A stretch of DNA of 64,000 nt, taken from NCBI GenBank assembly GCA_023038255.1, contig CP082927.1, positions 882,146 to 946,145 of the forward strand, in the 5' to 3' direction. The notes beneath the pieces are model-generated. The model was not told the DNA's origin, ran no database searches, and was given only the letters and a program-made list of their open reading frames with translations. This document shows positions 42,816 through 50,080 of the stretch, one piece after another. The DNA comes from Candidatus Peribacteria bacterium. Lineage in GTDB: Bacteria > Patescibacteriota > Gracilibacteria > Peribacterales > Peribacteraceae. Made by a program: the position numbers and the translations under genes. Each line of letters starts with the position of its first letter. Positions within the stretch are counted from its first letter, which is position 1.

Positions 42816-44333
42816 ATGTCCCTCTACCGCCAATACCGCCCGAAAACCTTCGCCGACGTCGCTGGCCAAAGCCCGATTGTCGACACGTTGAACCAGGCTG
42901 TGTTGCAGGACAAACTCGCACATGCGTATCTGTTTGCCGGTATCCGCGGAACAGGAAAAACATCCATCGCACGCATTCTTGCAAAAGAACTGCTCACGCG
43001 CGGGGTGGAAGATGAGGTGCTGACGCGCAATATTCTTCAGGCTATTGAGGAAGGAAATCTGGTGGATTTGATTGAAATTGATGCAGCGAGCAACCGCGGT
43101 ATAGACGATATCCGCAGCCTGCTGGAAAAAATCCAGTTCACGCCGGTGGTGGCAAAGGCAAAGGTCTACATCATTGATGAGGTGCACATGCTCACAAAAG
43201 AAGCATTCAACGCGCTCCTGAAAACTCTCGAGGAACCGCCGGCCTATGCCTTCTTCATCCTGGCCACGACAGAACTCCACAAAATTCCCGCCACTATCCA
43301 GTCCCGCTGTCAGCGTTTCCTGTTCCGGCAAATCCGCGAGGAAGACGTGGTTGGCAGGCTCCGGTTTATTGCCGACGCCGAATCCATCAGCATTGATGAC
43401 AAAGCACTGAAAGCCATCGCCCATCACAGCGGCGGCAGTATGCGCGACGCCATCTCACTCCTTGATCAGCTGCGGTCTCTCACCAAAGACATCACGATGC
43501 AGGATGTGAAAGAGCGCATCGGGGAATCGGGACATGAATACGTTGAGCAATTACTCACTGCCATTCAGACCGGCGATACCGGCACGATTGTGACCATTGT
43601 TCGCAGTATGGAAGAGTCCGCAGTCCCCTTTGAAAACGTCACGCGGCTTCTGCTGGAAGAAGTACGGAAGCAATTGCACACCGCCGTGCAGGACAAGAAA
43701 AACACTGCCCCGTTTGTCCGCGTGCTCGACGCATTCATGGATACCATCCGCGACCTGCGCATTGCACCAGTCCCAGGACTCGTTCTCGAATCGACACTGC
43801 TGTCTCTCACGCAGCCGCAAACTGTAGCACCTGTAGAGATGGCAAAGCCTGTGATCTCACAGCCAGCAGCTCCTGTGATACAAAAAGTACCCGCTCCAGT
43901 CGTCACGCCAGCTGCACCCGTCACTGAATCAAAACCGATCGCATCCCCAGTCGCCGATCCAGAGATTCCCAATAACCAATTACCCATAACCGATAACCCA
44001 ACCGCTCCAGCTGCCGTCGACCTGATGTCCCTGAAAAACGCCTGGCCCGACATCGTCGCAAAAACGGAACCTGCTTACGTCCGCATGTCCCTGAAAAACG
44101 GCCATCTGCACGCCGTCGAAGGAAACAACATTATTGTCGTCTTCGGCTCCTCCTTCCACCGCGACAAAGCATCCTCCCCGGAAGGCGCACGCAGCATAGA
44201 CACCGTGATGGAATCGATATTCAAAGTACCGCTGCGCATCAAGTGCGTCCTCGAATCTGATGTCCGCAGCTCGGGCGTTGTGCCGCACGCAGAAGCCGTC
44301 AACCTCGCCGAAGCCGCAGCTGATATTTTTTAA
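42816..44333 (+). CDS. dnaX: DNA polymerase III subunit gamma/tau
   Basis: 505-aa clamp-loader subunit. MSLYRQYRPKTFADVAGQ is the classic opening; Walker A is GIRGTGKTS (42-50), Walker B is VYIIDEVHML, the SRC motif is QSRCQRF. The zinc module normally found between Walker A and EIDAASNRG is reduced and contains no Cys. The tail after residue 340 is Pro/Ala/Val-rich with a heptamer-repeat-encoded stretch near residue 385, then a C-terminal domain. No tau/gamma frameshift site was obvious. TATACT lies 9 nt before the ATG. Confidence 0.95.
   Translation: MSLYRQYRPKTFADVAGQSPIVDTLNQAVLQDKLAHAYLFAGIRGTGKTSIARILAKELLTRGVEDEVLTRNILQAIEEGNLVDLIEIDAASNRGIDDIRSLLEKIQFTPVVAKAKVYIIDEVHMLTKEAFNALLKTLEEPPAYAFFILATTELHKIPATIQSRCQRFLFRQIREEDVVGRLRFIADAESISIDDKALKAIAHHSGGSMRDAISLLDQLRSLTKDITMQDVKERIGESGHEYVEQLLTAIQTGDTGTIVTIVRSMEESAVPFENVTRLLLEEVRKQLHTAVQDKKNTAPFVRVLDAFMDTIRDLRIAPVPGLVLESTLLSLTQPQTVAPVEMAKPVISQPAAPVIQKVPAPVVTPAAPVTESKPIASPVADPEIPNNQLPITDNPTAPAAVDLMSLKNAWPDIVAKTEPAYVRMSLKNGHLHAVEGNNIIVVFGSSFHRDKASSPEGARSIDTVMESIFKVPLRIKCVLESDVRSSGVVPHAEAVNLAEAAADIF
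43969..44003 (+). repeat. Heptanucleotide repeat inside dnaX
   Basis: Units CCAATAA, CCAATTA, CCCATAA, CCGATAA, CCCAACC. They read through in frame as PNNQLPITDNPT in the linker of the protein. Confidence 0.85.
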
Positions 44334-44371
44334 ACATTCCACCTCCGGTAACCGATCCCCGATCACTCATC

Positions 44372-44959
44372 ATGCACATCCGCGATGAAAAACAGTTGCT
44401 CCGGACACGAATCGGGGAAAGGGCGAAAAGACTTCTCCCGAAAGAGCGCGACGCAGAAAGCCGCAGCATTTGCAGAAGAGTCGTCGAAAATCTTCCGGAA
44501 GGCCAGTTAACAATCTGCGCCTATATGCCGATGGCAAGCGAAGCAGACATTGCGCCGCTTGTGGAAAAGCTGATCGGGATGGGACATCGTGTCTTCATCC
44601 CCCGCTTCACCCGTGTGCACTTTGAATTCCGGCAGATTCTTTCCATGAAGGATCTCTTCCCCGGAAAATTCGGCTTGATGGAGCCGCTCGCAAGCGCACC
44701 GGAACTCGACCTGAAAACCGTCTCACTCGTCTTGCTCCCTGCCGTCGGATTTGACCGCACAGGCAACCGCCTCGGCCGCGGCAACGGAGGCTACGACCGG
44801 TTTGTAGAGGAGCTGAAAAAAGTGAATCCGGATGCACGCATCTGGGGCATTGCACTGGAACATCAGCTGACAGATCATGTGCCAACTGAACTGCATGACA
44901 GACCTGTCGACGCAGTCATTACCGCACGGGAGTTAGTGACTCCTCAACCCAAACCGTAA
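44372..44959 (+). CDS. 5-formyltetrahydrofolate cyclo-ligase
   Basis: 195-aa enzyme converting 5-formyl-THF to methenyl-THF with ATP. The opening DEKQLLRTRIGERAKRLLPKERDAES has the Arg-rich nucleotide-binding helix, and LLPAVGFDRTGNRLGRGNGGYDRF is the diagnostic ATP/folate-binding loop. It is 38 bp after dnaX in the same direction. Together with glyA nearby it represents folate one-carbon metabolism. Confidence 0.93.
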   Translation: MHIRDEKQLLRTRIGERAKRLLPKERDAESRSICRRVVENLPEGQLTICAYMPMASEADIAPLVEKLIGMGHRVFIPRFTRVHFEFRQILSMKDLFPGKFGLMEPLASAPELDLKTVSLVLLPAVGFDRTGNRLGRGNGGYDRFVEELKKVNPDARIWGIALEHQLTDHVPTELHDRPVDAVITARELVTPQPKP

Positions 44960-44967
44960 CCCAGACC

Positions 44968-45648
44968 TTATTTCGCTGTCGTCACCGTCTCCGCAATTTT
45001 CTTGAGGAGCGCAATACCGTCAATCACTTCCTGCGACGGTGTACTGACAACAGTGTTTACCACCTGCTCCACATCGGCGTAGAGGATTTTTGCGTTGTCG
45101 TCCGGCGGCCAAATCACGGCGCTCGGGTGTGTCTCGACGAACGCATCGACTTTCTCGTTGGCGCTTTCTTCTGCAATCGGGAAGTCGGCCACTTTGGTAA
45201 GCATTGCAGCACCTTCCGCTTTAAAGGTCAGAATCATGCTTTCCGGGTACGCCGTCCCCCCATCCGGACGCCCGATTCCAATCAGGTACGCAGACACCAG
45301 CCCCGCTTCACTCGTCACAATACCGCACTGCATCGGCTTTGCTGTATCAATAGGCAGATACACACCGGTTCCCTGGAGAGGCAAACAGCTCTGTGTCGCA
45401 ATAACAGCATTCTTTGCAGTGGTGGAAATCGTCCAGTCTTTCAGCCCCGAGGGGATATGATCGTATTGGATAAGTGCAGACACCGTACCCGCAAGCGGAT
45501 CAGCAGCCTTGGATGAGTGTACCGGATACAGGAAGCTGAGGTTGAGTGCGGAGCTCTGCACGGTTTTCCAACTGACCGTCTCTCTGCTCATAAAGAAATA
45601 GAGGCCGATGACTGCCGCAACAACAGCGAGGGGAAGAAGTTTTTTCAT
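44968..45648 (-). CDS. Membrane-anchored hypothetical protein
   Basis: 226 aa. One N-terminal helix (LLPLAVVAAVIGLYFFMS, about residues 4-21) anchors an extracytoplasmic domain of mixed strands with two Cys (TQSCLPLQG, PMQCGIV) that may form a disulfide. No family recognised. Start at 45648 fits the anchor; TACACT is 9 nt upstream. Divergent from glyA with overlapping promoters. Confidence 0.72.
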   Translation of the reverse strand: MKKLLPLAVVAAVIGLYFFMSRETVSWKTVQSSALNLSFLYPVHSSKAADPLAGTVSALIQYDHIPSGLKDWTISTTAKNAVIATQSCLPLQGTGVYLPIDTAKPMQCGIVTSEAGLVSAYLIGIGRPDGGTAYPESMILTFKAEGAAMLTKVADFPIAEESANEKVDAFVETHPSAVIWPPDDNAKILYADVEQVVNTVVSTPSQEVIDGIALLKKIAETVTTAK

Positions 45649-45700
45649 AGTGGACTGAGTGTAGCAATTTTTTGACCGTGACAGCAACCATCTATCTTCG

Positions 45701-45706
45701 TATGCT
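45701..45706 (+). promoter_or_regulatory. -10 element 6 nt before glyA
   Basis: TATGCT, CCGCGC, ATG. The ruvA gene has nearly the same sequence (TATGCT, CCGCGCAT, ATG) at 63135. Confidence 0.65.
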
Positions 45707-45712
45707 CCGCGC

Positions 45713-46972
45713 ATGCCTTCGTTTGATTTTCTGAAAAGCGGCGACCCCGCCATCTACAACGCATTGATGGGTGAAATGCAGCGTCAGGTGGATGGAGTGG
45801 AACTGATTGCATCTGAAAACTACATCTCCCCTGCGGTGATGGAGGCGATGGGCAACGTCTTTAACAATAAATATTCCGAAGGATATCCGGGGCGCCGCTA
45901 CTACGCGGGACAGGAATATACGGATCAGATTGAGACCCTTGCGATTGATCGTGCAAAAAAATTATTCAATGCGGGACATGCAAACGTGCAGCCGCACGCA
46001 GGCGCACCGGCAAACGTCGCCCTCTACTTCGCACTCCTGGAACCGGGTGACACCGTGATGGGCATGGATCTGAGTCACGGCGGACACCTCACACACGGGC
46101 ATCCGGTCACGTACCTGACAAAGATCTTCAAGTTTGTGCGTTATAAGATGAAAGACACGGAGACCGGGGAAATTGACTACGATCTGATGCGCCAGGTGGC
46201 CCTCGCCGAGAAACCAAAAATCATTCTGGCAGGTTTCTCTGCGTACCCCCGTGAACTCGACTACGCAAAAATGAAGGCAATCGCACAGGAGGTCGGTGCC
46301 TATACCGTCGCAGACATGGCACACATTGCCGGACTGATTGCCGGCAAGCAGCTCAGAAACCCGTTTGATGACGGCTTTGACGTTATTACAACCACAACCC
46401 ATAAAACGCTCCGCGGCCCCCGCGGCGGCATGATTCTGTGTCGTGATCCGGAACTCGGAAAGAAGATCGACAAGTCCGTCTTCCCCGGCTTCCAGGGTGG
46501 CCCCATCATGCAGATGATCGCAGCCAAGGCTGTGGCTTTTGGCGAAGCGCTCCAGCCGGAATTCCAGGAGTACGCTGCGCAGATCATTAAAAACAGCAAG
46601 CACCTCGCCCAGTTCTTCATGGACCGCGGCGCAAAGCTCGTCACAAACGGAACCGATAACCACCTGATGCTGATCGACTGTATGACCTCCTTCGGCGTTC
46701 CCGGGGGCGAAGTTGAAACTGTGCTCGATAGAGTCGGCATCACGCTCAACAAGAACATGATTCCCGATGACCCGCGAAAACCGATGGATCCATCCGGCGT
46801 GCGCCTGGGAACCCCGGCTATCACCACCCGCGGCATGAAAGAAGCGGATATGGAAACACTCGGACAATTCATGCTCCGCGCCATCGAACACCGTGCGGAT
46901 GATGCCGCTTTGCTGTCGTTGCACGGGGAAATCAAAGAGTTCTGCCACACATTCCCGGTGCCGGGAATCTGA
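45713..46972 (+). CDS. glyA: Serine hydroxymethyltransferase
   Basis: 419-aa PLP enzyme interconverting serine and glycine with THF. Conserved regions include ELIASENYISPAVMEAMG, YPGRRYYAGQEYTD, NVQPHAGAPAN, and TTTTHKTLRGPRGG with the PLP-binding Lys at about 231. Complete in length and ends at the usual position. Convergent with the DUF4215 gene 3 bp away. Confidence 0.98.
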   Translation: MPSFDFLKSGDPAIYNALMGEMQRQVDGVELIASENYISPAVMEAMGNVFNNKYSEGYPGRRYYAGQEYTDQIETLAIDRAKKLFNAGHANVQPHAGAPANVALYFALLEPGDTVMGMDLSHGGHLTHGHPVTYLTKIFKFVRYKMKDTETGEIDYDLMRQVALAEKPKIILAGFSAYPRELDYAKMKAIAQEVGAYTVADMAHIAGLIAGKQLRNPFDDGFDVITTTTHKTLRGPRGGMILCRDPELGKKIDKSVFPGFQGGPIMQMIAAKAVAFGEALQPEFQEYAAQIIKNSKHLAQFFMDRGAKLVTNGTDNHLMLIDCMTSFGVPGGEVETVLDRVGITLNKNMIPDDPRKPMDPSGVRLGTPAITTRGMKEADMETLGQFMLRAIEHRADDAALLSLHGEIKEFCHTFPVPGI

Positions 46973-46975
46973 TCG

Positions 46976-47662
46976 TTACTCTGTTTTGCAGTTAAAACAC
47001 CCGTCATACTGACGGTTATTTCCGTCATCGCAGGTCTCCCCTGTCTCGACAATGTCGTTGCCACAGTAGGCAGGGATTTTGCAGACACTTGGAGATCCGG
47101 AACACTTGTACCCGAATTCGTCTTTGCAGGAAGCAGAGCACCCGTCACCGTTTTCCAGATCACCATCATCGCACCGTTCGTTCGATGCAGTCACGCCATC
47201 TCCGCACAGGGACCAGCACTTCGATGGCTGACCTGCACATTCAAAGCCGCTTTCGACTGCACAGCTTGCGGAACAACCATCGCCAGAGACGGCATTTTTG
47301 TCATCGCATGTTTCCGCTCCGGTCATCAGTCCATCACCGCAGCCGGCTTTAATGGCTGTTGCAGGCGCAGAGCTTGTACGCGTTATAACCAAAGCACCCG
47401 TACTGCGGCGGCGCTTGCTAAGGACAGGGGCAACGGCACGCAGAGATGCGACAGAGGATGATCTGGAACTGACACGCCGGCCCCGCACACTGCTTGCAGA
47501 AGACGATGATGCAACCGAACTGACACGCGGCAAAAGCAGCGCACTCATATCCTGTCTGCCTGCCGGTAATGATTGCTGCAATGCGGCAATACCACTCAGG
47601 GCAAAAAGTGCCGAGAGCAGAAAGGATGTGCGACGGGAGGAGAAAGGTGCAGCGTGCTTCAT
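46976..47662 (-). CDS. Exported Cys-rich DUF4215-type repeat protein
   Basis: 228 aa. A signal peptide (about residues 14-32) is followed by a Ser/Arg/Val-rich linker (about 45-100) and three CGDG-x-ETCDDGN-type disulfide repeats (about 107-228), as in the Myxococcus cysteine-rich (DUF4215) repeat family. Each unit has CGDG, CDDG, DGCS and C-x-x-x-C. These repeats occur in secreted, surface-attached proteins. A LPAGRQ stretch near residue 33 resembles a dispersed CPR repeat translated in frame. Adjacent to a second protein of the same kind. Confidence 0.88.
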   Translation of the reverse strand: MKHAAPFSSRRTSFLLSALFALSGIAALQQSLPAGRQDMSALLLPRVSSVASSSSASSVRGRRVSSRSSSVASLRAVAPVLSKRRRSTGALVITRTSSAPATAIKAGCGDGLMTGAETCDDKNAVSGDGCSASCAVESGFECAGQPSKCWSLCGDGVTASNERCDDGDLENGDGCSASCKDEFGYKCSGSPSVCKIPAYCGNDIVETGETCDDGNNRQYDGCFNCKTE

Positions 47663-47692
47663 ACAGAAACAGGAAGGAATAGGGACATGATA

Positions 47693-48310
47693 TCAGAATT
47701 CCGCAGGCACTGGCACCTGCTCCGTACACACACTCGGACTGCCGGTACATACATACATGTGATCCGTCTGGCAGGCAGCATTGCACCCATCATAATCCGT
47801 CCTATTTCCATCGTCACACTCTTCACCGCTTTCAATCGCTCCGTTGCCACACGGCGGACGGTGCCGGCAGGTTCCGGGGCCATCGCACACATAACCCGGC
47901 TCTGTTTCACACCGGTATGAACAGCCATCGCCGTCTCTGCCATTTCCATCATCACACATCTCCCCTGCCTCAATACGAGTGTTTCCACATCCCGTTTTCC
48001 CCGCTGACGTTTTTACGCACACGCTCGGTTCCCCGACGCACGCATACGATGCATCCACCAGACAACGCGTACAGCCATCGTAATCCCAGTCATTCCCGTC
48101 ATCACACTCTTCAGACTCTTCAATCAATCCGTCACCACACACACTCAGTGCTGATGTGGTATCGGACACGACTTCAATAGATGACACTGTCTTTCCCTCG
48201 CCCTCTGTGCGCAGCATGAATTGCCAGGCAATAAGGAATGCCATAAGAGCAAGGACAGTCACAATGCCGCAGAAGACCAAAAGCCGGTGGAAGAAGGATG
48301 CATGTGCCAA
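47693..48310 (-). CDS. Membrane-anchored DUF4215-type repeat protein
   Basis: 205 aa starting at TTG. An N-terminal helix (LLVFCGIVTVLALMAFLIAWQFM) anchors three cysteine-rich repeats (CGDGLIEESEECDDGN, CGNTRIEAGEMCDDGN, CGNGAIESGEECDDGN). It precedes the related gene ending at 46976 by 30 bp on the same strand, so both are likely co-transcribed. TATACT lies 8 nt before the TTG. Possibly a surface adhesin pair; function unknown. Confidence 0.87.
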   Translation of the reverse strand: MAHASFFHRLLVFCGIVTVLALMAFLIAWQFMLRTEGEGKTVSSIEVVSDTTSALSVCGDGLIEESEECDDGNDWDYDGCTRCLVDASYACVGEPSVCVKTSAGKTGCGNTRIEAGEMCDDGNGRDGDGCSYRCETEPGYVCDGPGTCRHRPPCGNGAIESGEECDDGNRTDYDGCNAACQTDHMYVCTGSPSVCTEQVPVPAEF

Positions 48311-48501
48311 ATCTCTCTAGTATAGCAAAAAAACACATTTTTCAGAAGGTGTAGCGTCGTCTGAAGCAGGAAAATTGGCTTGTAGACAAATCAGAAAAAT
48401 ATCAACTATTGAACGCAGCAGTAAGCCAAAAAACAACATGTCACTTTTTGATCACAAATTGTATCCATATAACATCATTGTTTTTACACCATGACAGATT
48501 G

Positions 48502-48530
48502 TTGCACTCACCTGCTGCCGTGCGTACGAT
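48502..48530 (+). promoter_or_regulatory. Possible promoter of the 48.5-49.0 kb RNA
   Basis: TTGCAC (48502-48507), 17-nt spacer, TACGAT (48525-48530). No coding gene follows before the terminator at 48934. Confidence 0.5.
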
Positions 48531-48536
48531 GATATG

Positions 48537-48964
48537 AAACGTGACGCACAGAGCAGCACATTTCACCCCACAAACAACAAAGACAAACATAGTTTCTTTT
48601 ACATCACCGAGACATAACAGAGAGAGTGGTAATCATCCTGGAATACGGACACGTTCCCCTCAGCCACCCCTTGCTTCCTATGCATCATCCTGAGCATGGA
48701 AACGTGATAGCCCCCTTAGATGTTCCACAAGTGTGGTTACCCCCCTCTCTGCCGTGCAACGCTCGCAGTCTCGTAGCGGTACGATCCTGCGCAACCCCCT
48801 CCACTTCCGCGGTTCTCTCTGGCGCAAGCCTTACGACGAACCAATCCCCGGAACTTCGTCAGGTCACGAGGAGAAACAAGAGACCAGAGCACAGCAGTCC
48901 CAGGAGTCCCCCAGGACAAACACAAAAACAGAGAGACTCGAATGATGTATTCGGGTCTTTTTTG
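48537..48964 (+). ncRNA. Probable structured non-coding RNA, class unknown
   Basis: The 710 bp between the DUF4215 gene and dgkA has no convincing protein, yet holds a candidate promoter and a strong terminator in the same direction. Inside are several stems: GACGAA/TTCGTC (48835-48860), GGC-GCAA-GCC with a GNRA-like tetraloop (48821-48830), CTCTGG/CCAGAG enclosing both, and GGTC/GACC (48862-48885). I could not match it to RNase P RNA, tmRNA, 6S or SRP RNA consensus. A cis-acting leader of dgkA is an alternative, though dgkA has its own -10. Confidence 0.4.
48934..48964 (+). terminator. Rho-independent terminator before dgkA
   Basis: AGACTCGAAT and ATTCGGGTCT form a 10-bp stem (one G-T pair) with a 5-nt loop, followed by six T. 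No coding gene lies upstream on this strand within 1.9 kb. Confidence 0.88.
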
Positions 48965-49010
48965 TATGAGATTGAGGTTGCCGAAGCTCGCGAGCTCAGG
49001 GTGACACTGC

Positions 49011-49016
49011 TACACT
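49011..49016 (+). promoter_or_regulatory. -10 element 7 nt before dgkA
   Basis: TACACT, GCACTCC, ATG. Confidence 0.55.
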
Positions 49017-49023
49017 GCACTCC

Positions 49024-49422
49024 ATGCGCCGCATGAAACGCAGCCTCGGCTTCGCCCTCGTTGGCCTCCGCCACGCCTTTGAGCGTGAAAAGAACCTCCG
49101 GATGTTCCTCTGGGTCTATATTGTCGTCATCGGCCTGGGCGTGTATCTGCACCTGCTCCTCTGGGAATGGCTGGCTGTCGTGATGGCAGGCGGCATGTTC
49201 ATGGCAACGGAACTCTTGAATACCGCCATCGAACGCTTTGTGGATGTGATTGATCACAACCGTAAAATTGAAGGCAACGAGGGTTACCACCACAATCTCA
49301 AAGCAGCCAAAGACGTCGCGGCAGCGGCATCACTGATTGCACTTCTCACGAATATTATCGTCATCGGCATCGTGTTCTATCCGTACGTGGATATGACCAT
49401 CCGTGCGATGATTAAGCAGTAA
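49024..49422 (+). CDS. dgkA: Diacylglycerol/undecaprenol kinase (DgkA family)
   Basis: 132-aa trimeric integral membrane kinase. Three transmembrane helices; the signature MATELLNTAIERFVDVI (about residues 59-75) contains the catalytic Glu, and the N-terminal FALVGLRHAFEREKNLRMFL amphipathic region is typical. In Gram-positive-like envelopes this family phosphorylates undecaprenol; in Gram-negatives, diacylglycerol. Convergent with a small membrane protein gene. Confidence 0.93.
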   Translation: MRRMKRSLGFALVGLRHAFEREKNLRMFLWVYIVVIGLGVYLHLLLWEWLAVVMAGGMFMATELLNTAIERFVDVIDHNRKIEGNEGYHHNLKAAKDVAAAASLIALLTNIIVIGIVFYPYVDMTIRAMIKQ

Positions 49423-49448
49423 GAAGTGTTCCCTTGCGAAGAAACATT

Positions 49449-49682
49449 TCAGAGATGCTTTGCATTGTGTGCTAAATCTAAAACTGTCCACCGACGGAAC
49501 CAGAAACCCATGTAGAAAAGGTTGAGGAGCAGGATCACTATCATTGATCCAGAGAGCCACACACCGTTCATTCCATAGATTCCAGCAATAATCATGATCG
49601 TAATACCAACCGGAAGTTCTCCACACAAAAAAAGGAGGACAGCCCACCACAAACGTGAGGCGGCGGTTTCTAAGTCAGTCAT
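49449..49682 (-). CDS. Small two-helix membrane protein
   Basis: 77 aa with two transmembrane helices (WWAVLLFLCGELPVGITIMIIAG and LSGSMIVILLLNLFYMGFWF) and a short basic C-terminus. The ATG at 49682 has AGAAAGG 7 nt upstream; a GTG 6 nt earlier is possible. No family recognised. Downstream of a second small membrane protein gene (49829-50005) and a terminator. Confidence 0.72.
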   Translation of the reverse strand: MTDLETAASRLWWAVLLFLCGELPVGITIMIIAGIYGMNGVWLSGSMIVILLLNLFYMGFWFRRWTVLDLAHNAKHL

Positions 49683-49750
49683 GATCACACCTTTCTTTCA
49701 AAGATCGCAAGGGAACACCAAAAGCATTCCAGAGCAGACGACGTCTGTAC

Positions 49751-49784
49751 AGTAAAACTGACCCTGTGCTCTTTCGGGGTCAGT
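49751..49784 (-). terminator. Terminator after the 58-aa gene
   Basis: ACTGACCC and GGGTCAGT arms with a 12-nt loop; on the minus strand the stem is followed by TTTACT. It separates the two small membrane-protein genes. Confidence 0.78.
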
Positions 49785-49828
49785 CGGTTTTCACGTCTAT
49801 CGCAGTGACAGAACAAAGGGAAAACCAT

Positions 49829-50005
49829 TTAGACACGCTCATTTTTTGCCACATGATACACACGCGGCTTTCGTTTCCACGGGTGATGCCACAGCTCAAT
49901 CAGCTGTGCCAAAAGGACCATCGCACCAAAAGGAACATTCATCGGATTGGCCAGATACGAACCGATCGATACCTCAAAAAAATCTCCAAATGGTGTAAAG
50001 GACAC
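49829..50005 (-). CDS. Small membrane-associated protein (58 aa, GTG start)
   Basis: The sequence begins MSFTPFGDFFEVSIGSYLA (GTG start), has one hydrophobic helix (PFGAMVLLAQLIELW), then a basic tail WHHPWKRKPRVYHV. A perfect GGAGG (50012-50016) sits 6 nt before the GTG, and a terminator follows, so expression signals are complete. No family recognised. It lies 75 bp after the coupling-type ATPase gene on the same strand. Easily missed because of its size and start codon. Confidence 0.68.
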   Translation of the reverse strand: MSFTPFGDFFEVSIGSYLANPMNVPFGAMVLLAQLIELWHHPWKRKPRVYHVAKNERV

Positions 50006-50011
50006 GGGACA

Positions 50012-50016
50012 CCTCC
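50012..50016 (-). promoter_or_regulatory. Shine-Dalgarno sequence of the 58-aa gene
   Basis: GGAGG on the minus strand with 6-nt spacing to the GTG start. Such a canonical site is rare in this window and decides the start. Confidence 0.72.
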
Positions 50017-50080
50017 AATCTGTGAAAGAGCACAGGGATTACCTCTACTCTAGAACGAACTTTCTCCAATACAAGGACTG

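Noticed and set aside
42816-44333. Programmed frameshift producing a gamma form of DnaX
   Set aside because: No A-rich slippery heptamer with a following hairpin was seen near the end of the ATPase domain.
48537-48964. Identification as RNase P RNA, tmRNA or SRP RNA
   Set aside because: The expected motifs (GAGGAAAGTCC; TTCGAC opening with a tRNA-like 3' end; GGAAGG...AGCAG) are absent or only loosely approximated on either strand.
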